The position numbers and the translations under genes are program-made. The notes under the pieces were generated by a model that had not been told where the DNA came from, made no database searches, and saw only the letters and a list, made by a program, of their open reading frames with translations. Shown one piece after another: positions 1 to 45,261 of a stretch of DNA of 64,000 bases (the first letter of the stretch is position 1; each line of letters begins with the position of its first letter). The DNA comes from Sorex araneus (taxonomy: Eukaryota; Chordata; Mammalia; Eulipotyphla; Soricidae), in NCBI RefSeq assembly GCF_027595985.1, contig NC_073304.1:222198223-222262222 (forward strand), read 5' to 3'.

Positions 1-360
1 GATGGAGAGAAAAACTTTATCAGCTTGGACCATCCTGAAATAATGATCATTAACATTACTATTATCATTACAATATTATCATTACCTTCCAGTGGGAAGG
101 ACACATATTCAGAACCTCACCCCACCATCTCACAGGGACAGGAACCAAGGTCAGAAGAGAAAGGACACTTCTGGGACCAAGGGGTCAAGCTCAGCATGCT
201 GGAGGCAGTTTGCATTACCCCCTGCTTAACTCAATCTCCCCACGTGGCGTGGCCTTGAGCCTGTGGACAGACGAATGGTTTGCCCTGAAATGAACTCTCT
301 TCTGACTCTTGAGCCAACTGTCCACAGCCCATGGACAGGACTGGACCTGAGCGTTGTCAA

Positions 361-545
361 AGGAATATGATAGCACAGTGGGTAGGGCATTTGCCTTGCA
401 CGCGGCCGACCTGGGTTCAATTCCCAGCATCCCATAGGGTTCCCCAAGCACCGCCAGGAGTAATTCCTGAGTGCAGAGCCAGGAGTAACCCCTGTGCAAC
501 GCTGGGTGTGACCCCAAAAGCAAAAAAACAAAAACAAAAACAAAG
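361..545 (+). repeat. tRNA-derived SINE
   Basis: Full head with box A/B, body AGGAGTAATTCCTGAGTGCA, A-rich tail of CAAAAA units. Confidence 0.9.
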
Positions 546-1156
546 GAATGAAGGGTCAGCCTGAACTCTGGAGGTCAGTGCTCTCCTGGATGCTTCCATA
601 TCTGCCTCTGCAGCTGATTGGAGATGCTGAGTTTCGGACAAAGGGGACCTCGGAGAGCGGAAGTGCAAGTTCCGTTTCACAGATAAGGACACCCAACCCA
701 GAGAAGCATTAGGGCTCACTCTCAGCTCCTGTCCAGTTTTTTTTTCTTCTTCTTCTTTCTGTGGCTGTCCCCACTAGCAAGCTGCATAACTTTTCCATGT
801 GCTCAGTGCATTCTTGCTGAGTGAGAATAGAAACAAGATGTCTCTGAGTATAAACCCCTTGGTAATTGATAAAGCTTTAGAGACAGTGTATTTCCTTTGA
901 TACATATATTGTCAACGATTATTGCTTAGGTTTATTGATTCCATGCTGAACTGAAAGCTTTCTGGGTCTATAGTATCTTTGTCCTGAGATTAGCAGAACT
1001 AAACTGGTCCTAGGTCCTTACAAAAGGGGGTATTCTCTATTTCTCACACCTCCTGCCTGTGTTCTGAAGTCACACAGCTTGGATGCAAGATGTTTGCACC
1101 CCATTGAGATGAGAAATCTGAGGGCTCAGTCAGTTCCCCAGGGTGAATTCTTGACA

Positions 1157-1330
1157 CTTTTTTTGGGGGGGAGGGTGTGGATGCTACAATCGATAGTGCC
1201 CAAGGCTTATTCATAGCTCTGCACTCAGGGATCACTCCTGGCAGAGCTCAGGGGACCATATGGGATTCTAGGGACTGAACCCAGATTGACCGCATTTAAA
1301 GCAAATGCTATACTATTGCTACAGTCTAAT
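1157..1330 (-). repeat. tRNA-derived SINE, old
   Basis: Reverse copy, strongly diverged. Confidence 0.6.
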
Positions 1331-1343
1331 TCTTATCACTACT

Positions 1344-1517
1344 GTTTTTGAGGGGGAGGAGTTTGGGCTATACCTGGTGATGGTCATGGGTTCCTTCTGA
1401 CTCTTAGGGGTTACTCCTGGCAGTGCTCAGGAGACCATATGGGACGCCAGGGATTGAACCTGGTTCAGCCAGGTGCAAGGCAAGTGCCCTACCTGCTGCA
1501 CTATAGCTCTGGGCCCC
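1344..1517 (-). repeat. tRNA-derived SINE, old
   Basis: Reverse copy with recognisable box B complement and CCATATGGGA block. Confidence 0.7.
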
Positions 1518-2093
1518 AATTCTTGTCACTTCTAAGGTGTTTGACCACTGACAGTCCCAGGGAACAAAGGTTAGAGGGCTGGGTTAAGGAACCCTGTTTC
1601 TTGGGGAGGGGAGTGGGTGGGCACAGCGTGAAGTGGGAGTGAACCTCAGTTCTTGCTTGGTTGAGCCCTGGAACTTTCAGCCCCTTATCTAACTCCTCAG
1701 TCCCCTCATCTGTGGGGTGGGGCATGCTGAGCCCATGCCCTTCATGCAGGAAAGTTTTTCGCATATTCTGGAAATTCAAGGGGAAAAAATTCTAGAATCT
1801 TCCATGTTATCCTCAAGTCTTCACCTCTCTTCGTACGGCATGATGTGTGTGGTGATTGAGCGGCAGAAAGAAATGTCATCCTCTCTCAGACTCTGTTGGG
1901 CAAAGTGTAAGGACCAAGAGAGCAAAATCCCAACCTTACCTAAGCATCCAAGAGATGTCTTAAACTTGTGGAAGAGTGACCACGAATGTTTGGCAGAATT
2001 ATCATGGGACAGAGGCTGAGAAAATCCCTTTTTGCTTCATGGGATGACTCTGTGGGATTGGCCTTTCAGATCAGAGCGCATGGTTTAGTCTTT

Positions 2094-2278
2094 GAAGACT
2101 GGAGAGATAGTCTAGTTGGTAGGGTGTTTGCTTTGCATGTGGCGACTGACCTGGCTTCAATCCCCAGCAGATGGTCCCCTGAGCACTGCCAGGCGTGATT
2201 CCTGAGTGCAGAACTGGGAGAAACCCCTGAGCATTGCCGGGTGTGGCCTAAACAACAACAACAAAAAAAGAAAAACTT
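2094..2278 (+). repeat. tRNA-derived SINE
   Basis: Forward copy ending in an AACAACAACAAAAA tail. Confidence 0.85.
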
Positions 2279-2333
2279 TTTTAAAAATCAAAAAAGAAAA
2301 ATAAAACCCTCCTTGGCTTCATCTTTTACTCAT

Positions 2334-2680
2334 TTTTGTTTTGTTTTGGCTCACACATGGCACTGCTGTGGGTTTACGCCTTTCTGCACTCAGGAATCAT
2401 CATGCGGGCGGGGCTTGTAGGACCATCTAGGGTGCCAGGGATCAAAACTGGGTTGGCTGAGGCTAGAATGATAGTCCAATGGGTAGGGTGTTTGCCTTGC
2501 ACGGGGCCGACCCGGGTTCTGTCCCCTGAGCACCGCCAGGAGTAATTCCTGAGTGCAGAGCCAGGAGTAACCCCTGTGCATCTCTGGGTGTGACCCAAAA
2601 AGAAAAAAAAAAACTTGGGTTGGCCATCAGTTTTGCAATGCTAGCGCCTTCCCTACCTGCTGTACTATTGCTCCAGCCCT
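2334..2680 (-). repeat. Old SINE split by a younger SINE
   Basis: A reverse copy (2334-2458 and 2625-2680) is interrupted by a forward copy at 2459-2611, with the duplicated target AACTGGGTTGGC/AACTTGGGTTGGC on both sides. Confidence 0.85.
2459..2611 (+). repeat. Nested tRNA-derived SINE
   Basis: Younger forward copy inside the older reverse one; it lacks the middle block around CATCCCATATGG. Confidence 0.85.
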
Positions 2681-2699
2681 TTGATTAAAAAATATTTTG

Positions 2700-2896
2700 G
2701 GGGCTAGAGAGATAGCACAGCGGATAGGGCATTTGCCTTGCACGCGGCCAACCCAGGTTCGATTCCCAGCATCCCATATGGTCCCTCGAGCACCGCCAGG
2801 AGTAATTCCTGAGTGCATGAGCCAGGAATAATCCCTGTGCATCTCTGGGTGTGACCCAGAAAGCAAAAAAAAAAAAAAATAAATAAATAAAAAATT
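2700..2896 (+). repeat. tRNA-derived SINE
   Basis: Full forward copy with A15(TAAA)n tail. Confidence 0.9.
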
Positions 2897-3045
2897 TTAG
2901 ATCATATACAACCATTCGAGACTTGGGATGGCTCCTAATGGTGGTGCTCAGGGGACTAAATGGTGCCAGGGATTAAATTTGGACCCCCCTGCATGCAAAA
3001 CATATGCTTACATGCTCTCAGCTTTGTCTTTTAACATCTATTCAT

Positions 3046-3225
3046 TTTTTTTTCTTTTTTTCTTTTTGGATCACACCGGGCAATACACAGAGGTTACTCC
3101 TGGCTTTGCACTCAGGAATTACTTCTGGCGGTGCTCAGGGGACCATATGGGATGCTGGAGATCGAACCTGCATCGGCTGAGTGTAAGGCAAATGCCCTAC
3201 CCACTGTTCTATCCTTCCAGCCCTC
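3046..3225 (-). repeat. tRNA-derived SINE
   Basis: Full reverse copy. A diverged reverse piece also lies at 2940-3030. Confidence 0.85.
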
Positions 3226-3376
3226 ACATGTATTCATCTCATTAACAAATATTGGCCAAGTCTCTTTCAGTTCCAGACACTGTGCAGAGAAATGTGTGAT
3301 TTCCTGCTCAAGAAGTGCAGGACAAGAGATGGACACTCAACCAATAATGTCATACATAGATGGAAGTTACAAATTG

Positions 3377-3543
3377 TGAGCCAGAGAGATGGCTCAATGA
3401 ACTAAGCCTGTATTTTGCATACTGGAGGCCCCGGTTCAGTCCCCAGCACCAAAAAGTCCCTTGAACAACATTGGGAACACCCCCACGCACAGAGCCAGTA
3501 ATTGTCACCTGAGCACTGTCAGCCAAACCTAAACCAAAAACCA
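3377..3543 (+). repeat. Older SINE subfamily
   Basis: GAGCCAGAGAGATGGCTCAA head and AAACCAAAAACCA tail; a different subfamily from the main type. Confidence 0.6.
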
Positions 3544-3675
3544 ATTGTTATCTGGGTCAAAGAAAGCACACATATAGCAAAGTAATCTAATTTCACTGAA
3601 GCCCCCAGTCAGATCTTGTTCAGGATGTGGTAATGAGTGGGACTCTGTGGATGAGCAAGCGTCAGAGATGAGAAG

Positions 3676-3917
3676 GGGCTGGAACGATAGCACAGCGGGT
3701 CATTTTTAAGTACTGTAAAGATTTTGGATTTTTTTTTTCTTCTGGCTTTTGGGGTCATACCTGGCGATGCTCTGGGCTTACTCCTGGCTCTGCACTCAGA
3801 TATTACTCCTGGCATTGCTCAGGAGACGATATGGGACACTGGGGATTGAACTCGGGTTGGTTGCATGCAAGGCAAACGCCCTACCAGCTGTACTATCTTT
3901 CTGGTCCCAGTACTGTA
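3676..3917 (-). repeat. SINE head fragment and full reverse SINE
   Basis: A 27-nt forward head (3676-3702) stands alone, then a reverse copy lies between duplicated AGTACTGTAA sites (3709-3718, 3908-3917). Confidence 0.75.
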
Positions 3918-3993
3918 ACATTTGTAAATGACTTTTCTGGACAGGTGTAAAGCTCTACTTTGATTAGATTTGTGTTCTGAAAAGTCACTTGCT

Positions 3994-4150
3994 AGGCCAG
4001 AGTGCAGGCTTTACATGCAGGAGGCCAAGGTTTGGGTCCCTGGTAATGCATGGTACCCCAGTCCACCAGGAATGACCCCAAACACAGAGCCAAGGGTAGC
4101 TTTTGAGCACCACTGGGTATGGGCCACCACAAATAAACAATAAATAACAA
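3994..4150 (+). repeat. Older SINE copy
   Basis: Diverged forward copy with AAATAAACAATAAATAA tail. Confidence 0.55.
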
Positions 4151-4489
4151 ATTACTGTGGCTTTGGGGACAGATGGGAATGGATGCCAGGGGTTGCAGAG
4201 CAGGAAGAATGTTCTGGTTTGGCTTATGAGGGGTATGGGGTGAGGGGAAATGGGTCAGAGTACATAGATTTCCTGAGATGCTTTTTAGGAAGAACCTTCA
4301 TCAGTATTCAGAAACGTTTATGTATGCCATTTACTTTTTCTGATTAGATAATACATGATCTTTGACATTTTTCAGAAAGATGAAAGCAAAGGTAAATATT
4401 CTGGCACATATTCATCTAAGCTTTTTATAGGTACTCACAGATGAATCTAGTCTGTTATTAACAGTGAGGGAATAATTGTTTCTTTATTA

Positions 4490-4601
4490 TTGACTTTTGG
4501 GCCACACCGGGCTATGTTCAGGGGTTCAGGGGTCCACGTGGAGTACCAGCCACGGTTGGCCGTGTGCAAAGGTCCTTACTCTAGACTGTCTCTCCAGGCC
4601 C
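4490..4601 (-). repeat. SINE fragment
   Basis: Diverged reverse piece. Confidence 0.55.
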
Positions 4602-5384
4602 TGATTCTTGCTTTTCAAAAGCACATTGAATTATGCGCATCTATTCGGGTCAGCCTAGACTGTGAAATGTCTGCCTGGCCTTCCACTTCACTGGGGCCCC
4701 TGGTGTAGTGGCCAAGCCCCCCTCTGATGGCTATTTCGGTTGTTTCCAACTTTTTACGTCACTATAAACCACCTCCAGCCTTCCGTACTTTCGGAAGCCA
4801 ACTTTGGTTAGCGGAATGCCAGGCAGTCAGTTGCACGGTGCAGGTGGATCCCACTTAAAACTCGGGGCCGGTGCTCCGAGGGCCAAAGTCGGGGGCCGGA
4901 AGTCTCCGTTCGGGGAGGGAGGCCGGGCCACTTACGGCCACGCTCCGGCCTGCCCGGCCGATTCCCTTCGCCCGGCTCGGAGGCCGCGTGTGCGGTCGGC
5001 GCGGGCGGTTCCAGACCTGTCCCGACCGTCCAGCCCCGGCCGGGCCGCCCAGCCGGGGCCCCCCTGGGCAGGTCCCCTCCCGGGGCGCGGGAGGCGCGTT
5101 CGGCAGAAGCCGAGGCAGGCAACGATTGCACCATCCACGGCTCGCAAAGGAAGTCGAGGAAGCGCGGGCAGGAAAGCCGAGAGCGTCCAGCAGCCGGGCC
5201 CAGCGGCCTGCGGCGCGCCCCGCGGCCCGGGGCCCGGACCACCCGCTCCCCCTCCCCGGCACCCCCCGACCCCAGCCCCCGACGACCCCCGGCTCGGCCG
5301 GCTCCCAGCACCCCCTCCCCGGCGCGCCCCTTTAAGGAGCTGTCACCGCGGCGCGGCGGGCCCCGCCCGGCGGGGAGGGCCGAG

Positions 5385-5490
5385 CGCGGGGGGGCGGGGC
5401 CGGCGGTGGCTGAAGCTGGGAAGGGGGTGGGGGGGGGGTCTGGGTTTATTTTTAGCTCCGGGTCGGGTCACGTGACGGGAGTGACGTCTC
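5385..5490 (+). promoter_or_regulatory. HDAC5: HDAC5 core promoter region
   Basis: GC box (GGGGCGGGGCC, about 5391-5401), a MEF2 consensus TTATTTTTAG (5446-5455), the 10-bp palindrome GTCACGTGAC (5467-5476; USF/TFE/MITF E-box, CLEAR type) and TGACGTCT (5482-5489, CRE-like) sit within about 100 bp just before exon 1. No convincing TATA box at the usual spacing. Motifs are seen; binding is inferred. Confidence 0.65.
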
Positions 5491-5633
5491 CGAATGTTGT
5501 TGTTGGTGGCGGCGGCGAACGGAGCCGGAGGAGCCGCCGCGAAGATGGAGGAGCCGTGGAGGAGGCGCTGCCGCTGCTGCCGCCGCCGCTGCTGCCGCCG
5601 CCGCCCGCGAAGCCGGAGCTCGAGCCGCAGGGG
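5490..5633 (+). other. HDAC5: HDAC5 non-coding exon 1 (5' UTR)
   Basis: GC-rich exon of GCC/CTG triplets inside the CpG island, ending at a good donor (GGG|GTGAGC, GT at 5634). The transcription start is not defined by sequence; about 5490 is an estimate from the promoter motifs just upstream. An ATG in strong context lies at 5545 (see findings). Confidence 0.7.
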
Positions 5634-6120
5634 GTGAGCCCGCCGCGCCCGCGCCCGCGCCCCGCGCCCCGCGCCCCTCCCCGCGCCGCCCCTGCAGGCT
5701 CCAGGGAGGGGCCCGCGCCCCGCGCCCCCAGATGGCCCCGGCTCCGACGGGGGCTGTGGGATCGGCCCCTGCCCCGGCGGCGGCGGCGGCGGCGGCGGCG
5801 GCGCACGCTGCGTCGCGGAGAGCGCGGAGTCCTGCGCCCCGGATCCTCTGCAGACTCCTTCCCCCCCCTCCGCTGGACACCCCTTTCTTAGTACTCCGAG
5901 GCTGAGGGGCGCTGCCCGCCCCGCAGCGCTTTTCCACCCGGACCGAAACCCGCACCCTGGATTTTGTGTCCTTGACTTCCGTGCGTGAGGGAAGGGGGGC
6001 CCGCGGGGGGCCACCCCACTTCTGCCTTCCCTTTATTCTCACCCCCCCCCACACACACCCAGTGAGGCGTTACTGCGTTGGCTTCCACCCGCTTCTCCCG
6101 TCTGACACCCCGGAGCCCCC

Positions 6121-6150
<30 letters not shown>
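6121..6150. repeat. (GA)n microsatellite
   Basis: GAGAGA run near the edge of the CpG island. Confidence 0.9.
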
Positions 6151-6151
<1 letters not shown>

Positions 6152-9100
6152 TTAGATGAGATACAGCTTCCCCTCGTGGGGGGCTGCCCCCCCCCCGATT
6201 GATTTTTCTTTCGTCCTGGTCTGTGTCTCAGGAGCGCGGGGACACGGCCCATGCTTTTCCCGTTTGAAGGGTCCTGCTTCCCAGCACCGCCCTCCCCGGC
6301 CCCCAAGATGAGAACTCATTGGGTTGGTGGCGGGATTGATCTGGCGGTCTGGTTGGTGTGGGACAGACAAGGGGAGCAGGGGTCCGTAGGCCTGCTGAGA
6401 TGAGGTGTGTCCCTCCAGAGGGAGGGGAACCGCTACCTCCTGGGTCCTGGGAGGTGGGGAGCTCGCCCCTGACAGAGACCACCAGGGTTGGGGGGCCTGA
6501 AATCAGTATTGGCCATTGTGGGTGGTGATCGTGGAGTTCGGGGTCCAAACGGGAAGGAGGACGGAGCCAGAGATAGGAACAAAAGGACCGGGGAGCCGGG
6601 AGATCCAGGACACTTGGCCAGAGAGACCCTGGCTGACTCGCCAGGCAGGACGCGCAGGCAGGAGTCTGGGGCCCCGCTAGCCAGGCCCCTGAGCCTCCGT
6701 CGCGCAGGCAGCAGGGGCCCCTGTGAGTCCAGCTCCTGGCCCCTGAGCCGGCTGCGGGGGTCCTGCTGGGCCGGACAGGGTGGGTGAGCCCACGCGGGGG
6801 CTGCCTGCTCCCAGTCTAGTCCTTCCTCTGCCTCCAAACCCAGTCCCGGGAGCTCTCGGTCAGGCCCTGCCTGGTTTTGAATCCTTAGCCCCACGGTGGC
6901 CTGCACATGGGTCTGGGCCATGCTATGTCTTGACAAGCAAGCAGGGGTCTCTGGGAGTTTAAGGGGCGCAACCCCCCCATCCCCACCCCCCCACCCCCGC
7001 CTGCCCACATCACTCCTCTGTCCTGGGAATGTATATGGCCAATTCTTGGTGCAGGGAGTTGGGGGCAAGGATGGAGGACAGGTGAGCACTTTGCTCCGAG
7101 TTCCACCGGGTGGCCGGACAGTCCTTTGGAGGGGGGGCAGCGGCATCACATGCCCCACCTACTCCAAGTAGCTGCAGACAAAGGTTTGCTTTCCCTAGGG
7201 GTGGCATCTTAGCTGAGTGTTTAGAAAAGGGGCCTGGGGATTGGCTGGGGGGGTGGGGAGTTTGTGTTTCTGCACAGGGGGAGGGAGCTGGGGCGGGGGG
7301 AGTGCAGTCGGTGCCGAAGTACCAGCTGCTCTTTAATAATTAATTCTTCCTACTCACATCCCTTTGAGGAGGGATGTCTGGAACAGGCGTCAGGCTCAGC
7401 CAGCTTGCCGGAGGACGCACTCCTGGGGGGAGGGGAGAGGCTGCAAAGGGGGCGGTTCTTGGCATTTTTGGAGCACTGTTGCTTGCTCATGAATGAAAAC
7501 CTGATGCAGCCCGTGAGGGGGCCTATTGTAGCCGACTTGGGCTAATTAAACTTTCTCTGCCTTTCTTTTCCCCACTGCCTTCACCCCAACCCCAGCCCTT
7601 TCTTGAAGGGGTACCCGGGTCTGGTAGTGCTGGGGAGGGGGGGGTTTCATTTTGCCTGAGGTTTTAGGTAGGACAGACAGACCCGTCTTCTGCCCTCTGC
7701 CTCTATTCCTCCCTCCCTCTTCTCAAGCCCCCCCACCCTTTTTTTTCTAGAAATAGCAGCCTCCTCCATCTGGCTCGTGCAGATGCCTGGAGATGCGTCT
7801 GAGCAGACAAACAGAAATGGGCCGATTGCAAAAATGAATTTGTCAGCCTGGTGCCATTTCCCCGCCCCCCTCTTCCCCTGTTGCCCTCCCCTTTCCCTTA
7901 GTTTGGGGCCCGGGACATTCAAGTCAGCCCTTATGGTTCCGCTTATCCCAAAGTTTCCCCGGCCCAGCCTCGGGGAGGCACAGGCTGTGGAATCGCAGAG
8001 GCTGGGGACCGTGACCGCGTCAGGGAGGGTCAGATAAGGGGTCCTTTGTGCCCTGAGCTGTGGCGTCCGTCCGTCCGGCGTCCGGGCTTGTAGCTTTTCT
8101 GTCTTTGGGGCCCGTCTCCGATTGCGAGCGTGGCTTACAGGATTCGGTTCAGAGAACTCACCCAGAGCTTCGGGAGCTGGGAAGGTGCTCACCGTCCCCC
8201 CGCCCCCCCTACCCCTTCATGCACACACGCTCTGGACTCACCTTGCCTCTGGCAGGGCCCCCCCCCCCCCCCCCCCCGTCTGCTGTACGGGAGGGAGCTG
8301 CCGGAGTTCAGCGCCCAGAGACCTGCAGGGGACTCCTGGCTCCCCAGAGATGAACTCGGGGCCGTCACCCGGTTCCGAGGTCTGCCCTTGCCCTGCCCTC
8401 AGCAGTGTTTGTGTTGCTCATCCGTGGGGTGGGGGGCGTCTCCCTCGGGCCTGCCCTCCCCTGGCTGCACCCCCGGCTGTTGGCTGCAGCCACACACTGT
8501 CCTTGCTTGCCCAGTCAGGGCCGGCGGCGGAAGGTGGGTTTCCATCGCAGAGTGGGGACGTGGCGGGTGACAGAAGGGGACGCGGAGGGGGCGGCGGTGG
8601 GGCACTGGACCTCTCGGGGCCTCATGTCCAAGTACTGAGTCATCCGGAGCCTCACGACTCCTGGTCCCCCAACCGCTCCCGCCCCTGAGTCCCTCATCCA
8701 GCGGGAGTCTGCTCTGGCCGCAGGGTGACCCAGTGGCTCAGGTTTGAGCTGTCCCCCGGCCTCTGGACTCGGTGCTTGCACTGGCCAGCAGCTTGGTTTC
8801 CCCAGAAGCCATGGGGGGGGGGAGCGTTGGCGGCTCCGCAGGTGGATGGGGTCCCAGGGGTGCTGCTGCATCCTGCAGGGTACAGACTGGGGGGAGTGTG
8901 GCCTCCTCTCGGGTAGCCACTTCTGCCTCGTCTCCCCAGGAGGCTCCTTGCTGCCCCCCCCAGCTCCTGCCCCTGCCGCGCCCCACCGAGGCGGTGCCTC
9001 TCATTGAGGAGATGGGCCGGGCCTCGTAGGCTGCGGGGAGTCGTGGGAATCTCTGAGCCTGTGTTCCCCAGCCACGGGAAAGGGTGTGAGCCGGCCCGGG

Positions 9101-9361
9101 CGCCATCTCCGGGGTGGGCATGGCCGCCGCCTGCCCACGCGCGGGGCCCTGCCGGGACACCGACAGCCCCACCTGCTGCATTCCTGAGCTTGGCCCCAGC
9201 CCAGCGCCGCTGCCTCTTTTGTCCCTACCCCACACCTGTGCCTGCCCTGAGCTTGGCCAGCAGCCCCTCCTTCTGCTGGCCCACCTCGCCAGTCCCCGGC
9301 CCCCCGCGGCCAGAGCAGCAGGCAGCCGGCCAAGGCAAACTTGTGGGCTTTCTAGGTGTGA

Positions 9362-9365
<4 letters not shown>

Positions 9366-9428
<63 letters not shown>
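9366..9428. repeat. (GT)n(GA)n compound microsatellite
   Basis: About 12 GT followed by about 18 GA dinucleotides. Confidence 0.95.
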
Positions 9429-9430
<2 letters not shown>

Positions 9431-9899
9431 AGAAGGAGGGGCTCCGAATGGACCCCCCCCCCACCCCTGGGAATCCTTAATGAGAAGGCAAGCTTGAGGG
9501 AGAATGAGTGGTGGGGGGGGGTACAGGAGGCGGGGCTGCAAGGGTTCCAACAGGAGTCCCTGTTCCTGGCTTGGAGAGCAGAGTCAGGGCTGAACCCTGT
9601 AGCTCCTCTCGGCCTCCTCTCCTCGCTTCCTGTCCCCTTGCCTTCCCCGGGTATCGGAGGGCCCCGCTGCCTCTGGAAGCAAATGAATGAGATCATGTCT
9701 GGGGTGGATCGTGGGCTGCGCAGGGCTGGGCCCAGGTGGGCGTGTGCGGAGTGTCTGAGGCTCGAGCACTAGCTGTGGGGCTACAGCGGCGCAGGGAGCT
9801 GGAGCGGAGGGCCCGTCATCCCCGACCTCCGCCATCAGTCTGCGCACCTTGGCGGGCCCACTGCCGGGCCTTTGGGAGCCTTTGGGTGTTTTGTTTTGC

Positions 9900-10005
9900 T
9901 TTTTTTTAATTGGTTTTGGGCCATACCTTACTCCTGACTCTGTGCTCAGGGATCCCTCCTGGCAGGCTCAGGAGTGGGGTACCGGGGATAACCTCTGTAC
10001 AGACT
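9900..10005 (-). repeat. SINE fragment
   Basis: Diverged reverse piece. Confidence 0.6.
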
Positions 10006-10222
10006 GAAGTGTGGGGTCCTTGGTTTTGGGTGTTCTCAGCTGGGTCGAGACCCAAGGCTTTGCTGGGTGAGCTTGGGCGGGTGTCAGATCTCTGTGCGCC
10101 GGGCACGGAGAGCCATGCTCACGGGCCCTGGGCCCCAGTCAGGGGGTTGTGTGTGTGCTGGGTCCGAGAGGAATTGTCTCTGCCTTCCCAAATTCCCGGG
10201 TTCTGGGTAGTAGAGGAGTGAT

Positions 10223-10396
10223 CTTTTTTCCCTTTATTTGGGCTACCCCCAGTGGTGCTCAGGGGGTACTCCTGATTCTGCACTCAGGAATTACTCCTGG
10301 TGTACTCAGGGGGCTATGTGGGGTGCTGGGGATCGAACCTGGGTTGGCTGCATGCAAAGCAAGCGCCTTAACGGCTGTACTATCACTCCAGCCCCT
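10223..10396 (-). repeat. tRNA-derived SINE
   Basis: Full reverse copy. Confidence 0.85.
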
Positions 10397-11043
10397 CTCA
10401 CTTTTTCTGCCTGGTGCTTATTGGGGAGACAGAAGCATGGCTCATTTTTGCATGGGAGGGGGCGGGTTACCCGCCTCCTGTAAGTAGGGTCAGAAGACTC
10501 CTGGAAGTCTCTGATCAGGCTCCCCAGGCTGGGATCCCAGTCTCTCCCTCAACTTTTGCCCAAGACCCCCAGGTCAGCCCCGCTTCTCCCCGTCTCTCTG
10601 GACAGAGTTCAGAAGCCCCAGGCCCCTTGTCCGTGGTGCCCGCCTAGCCCCACATCAGCCTGCCCTGTCCCCTGTCTGTGGACACTGCACTCCTGAAAGG
10701 AGATTGTGGGTGTGGCTGGCATCACTGTGTCTCTCCCGGAGCACAGGGAGCCCGAGCAAGCACGAGAGGAGGAAGGTGGGTCCCGGCAATGCTGCTCACG
10801 ACCGACCGCCTGCAGGGAGAAAACCACACGCCTCAAGGCCCCCTGTAACTCTCACATTGCTGAGTTGGGGGTCTCTAACCCTGCTCCATCTCTCCCCAGG
10901 GAAGCTGTTCTGAGTGCCTGACTGCCTCACCCGGAAGGATGGCCTCGGATGGGCATTAGAGGCACAGCGGCCCCGGGCTCCTGTCCCGTCCGTCTGTCTG
11001 TTATCGTCTGTCTCTCTTGACATCACCCCGTCCCAGCCCCCAG

Positions 11044-11072
11044 CGTCAGCTTCCTGCGGGCCCAGAGCCGGC

Positions 11073-11094
<22 letters not shown>
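11044..11094 (+). CDS. HDAC5: HDAC5 exon 2, start codon exon
   Basis: A short 5' UTR follows a pyrimidine-rich acceptor (CAG at 11041-11043; the exact AG is uncertain). ATG is at 11073-11075 and encodes MNSPNES plus one base, ending at donor G|GTAAGA (GT at 11095). The N-terminus matches human HDAC5, which fixes the start. Confidence 0.9.
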
Positions 11095-45202
<34,108 letters not shown>

Positions 45203-45255
45203 CGCTCCCGCCCATCACTCTGGGCTTCATCATTGTGATTTTGTTTATTTTTTCT

Positions 45256-45261
45256 ATTAAA
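45256..45261 (+). terminator. HDAC5: HDAC5 proximal poly(A) signal ATTAAA
   Basis: ATTAAA in a T/A-rich pocket 54 nt after the stop, followed by GTGTGCTGTGTGGGT, a GT-rich downstream element. Its use is inferred. Confidence 0.5.

Larger units (their letters stand above)
1..4849. other. Intergenic DNA left of HDAC5
   Basis: A/T-richer than the gene body. Many SINE copies; 1-360, 720-1150, 1520-2090 and 4160-4480 are unique with no gene seen. A short MIR-like piece may lie at 672-720. Confidence 0.7.
4850..5990. other. CpG island at the HDAC5 5' end
   Basis: Very high G+C with dense CpG, covering the promoter, exon 1 and the start of intron 1. Open reading frames seen here on both strands are a by-product of GC richness. 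Confidence 0.85.
5634..11043 (+). other. HDAC5 intron 1
   Basis: 5.4 kb, GC-rich and nearly SINE-free up to 9.9 kb, with simple repeats at 6121-6150 and 9366-9428 and a C20 run at 8258-8277. A/T-rich islands at 7325-7350, 7480-7555 and 7790-7860 stand out and may be regulatory. No coding exon seen. Confidence 0.7.

Noticed and set aside
361-440. tRNA gene candidate because of box A and box B
   Set aside because: The head does not close a full cloverleaf and continues into the SINE body and A-tail; it is repeated about 70 times.
4755-4775. CRE/TATA-like TACGTCACTATAAA about 0.7 kb before HDAC5 exon 1
   Set aside because: Single motif match outside the CpG island with no exon or donor following; it could be chance.
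4804-6054. Several long open frames on both strands at the CpG island
   Set aside because: CpG-rich DNA lacks stop codons by composition; the products are Arg/Pro/Ala/Gly-rich without family features.
8258-8277. C20 homopolymer (others at about 15209 and 54787) as a structured regulatory element
   Set aside because: Isolated homopolymers in GC-rich introns are common and often sequencing-limited; nothing nearby supports a function.
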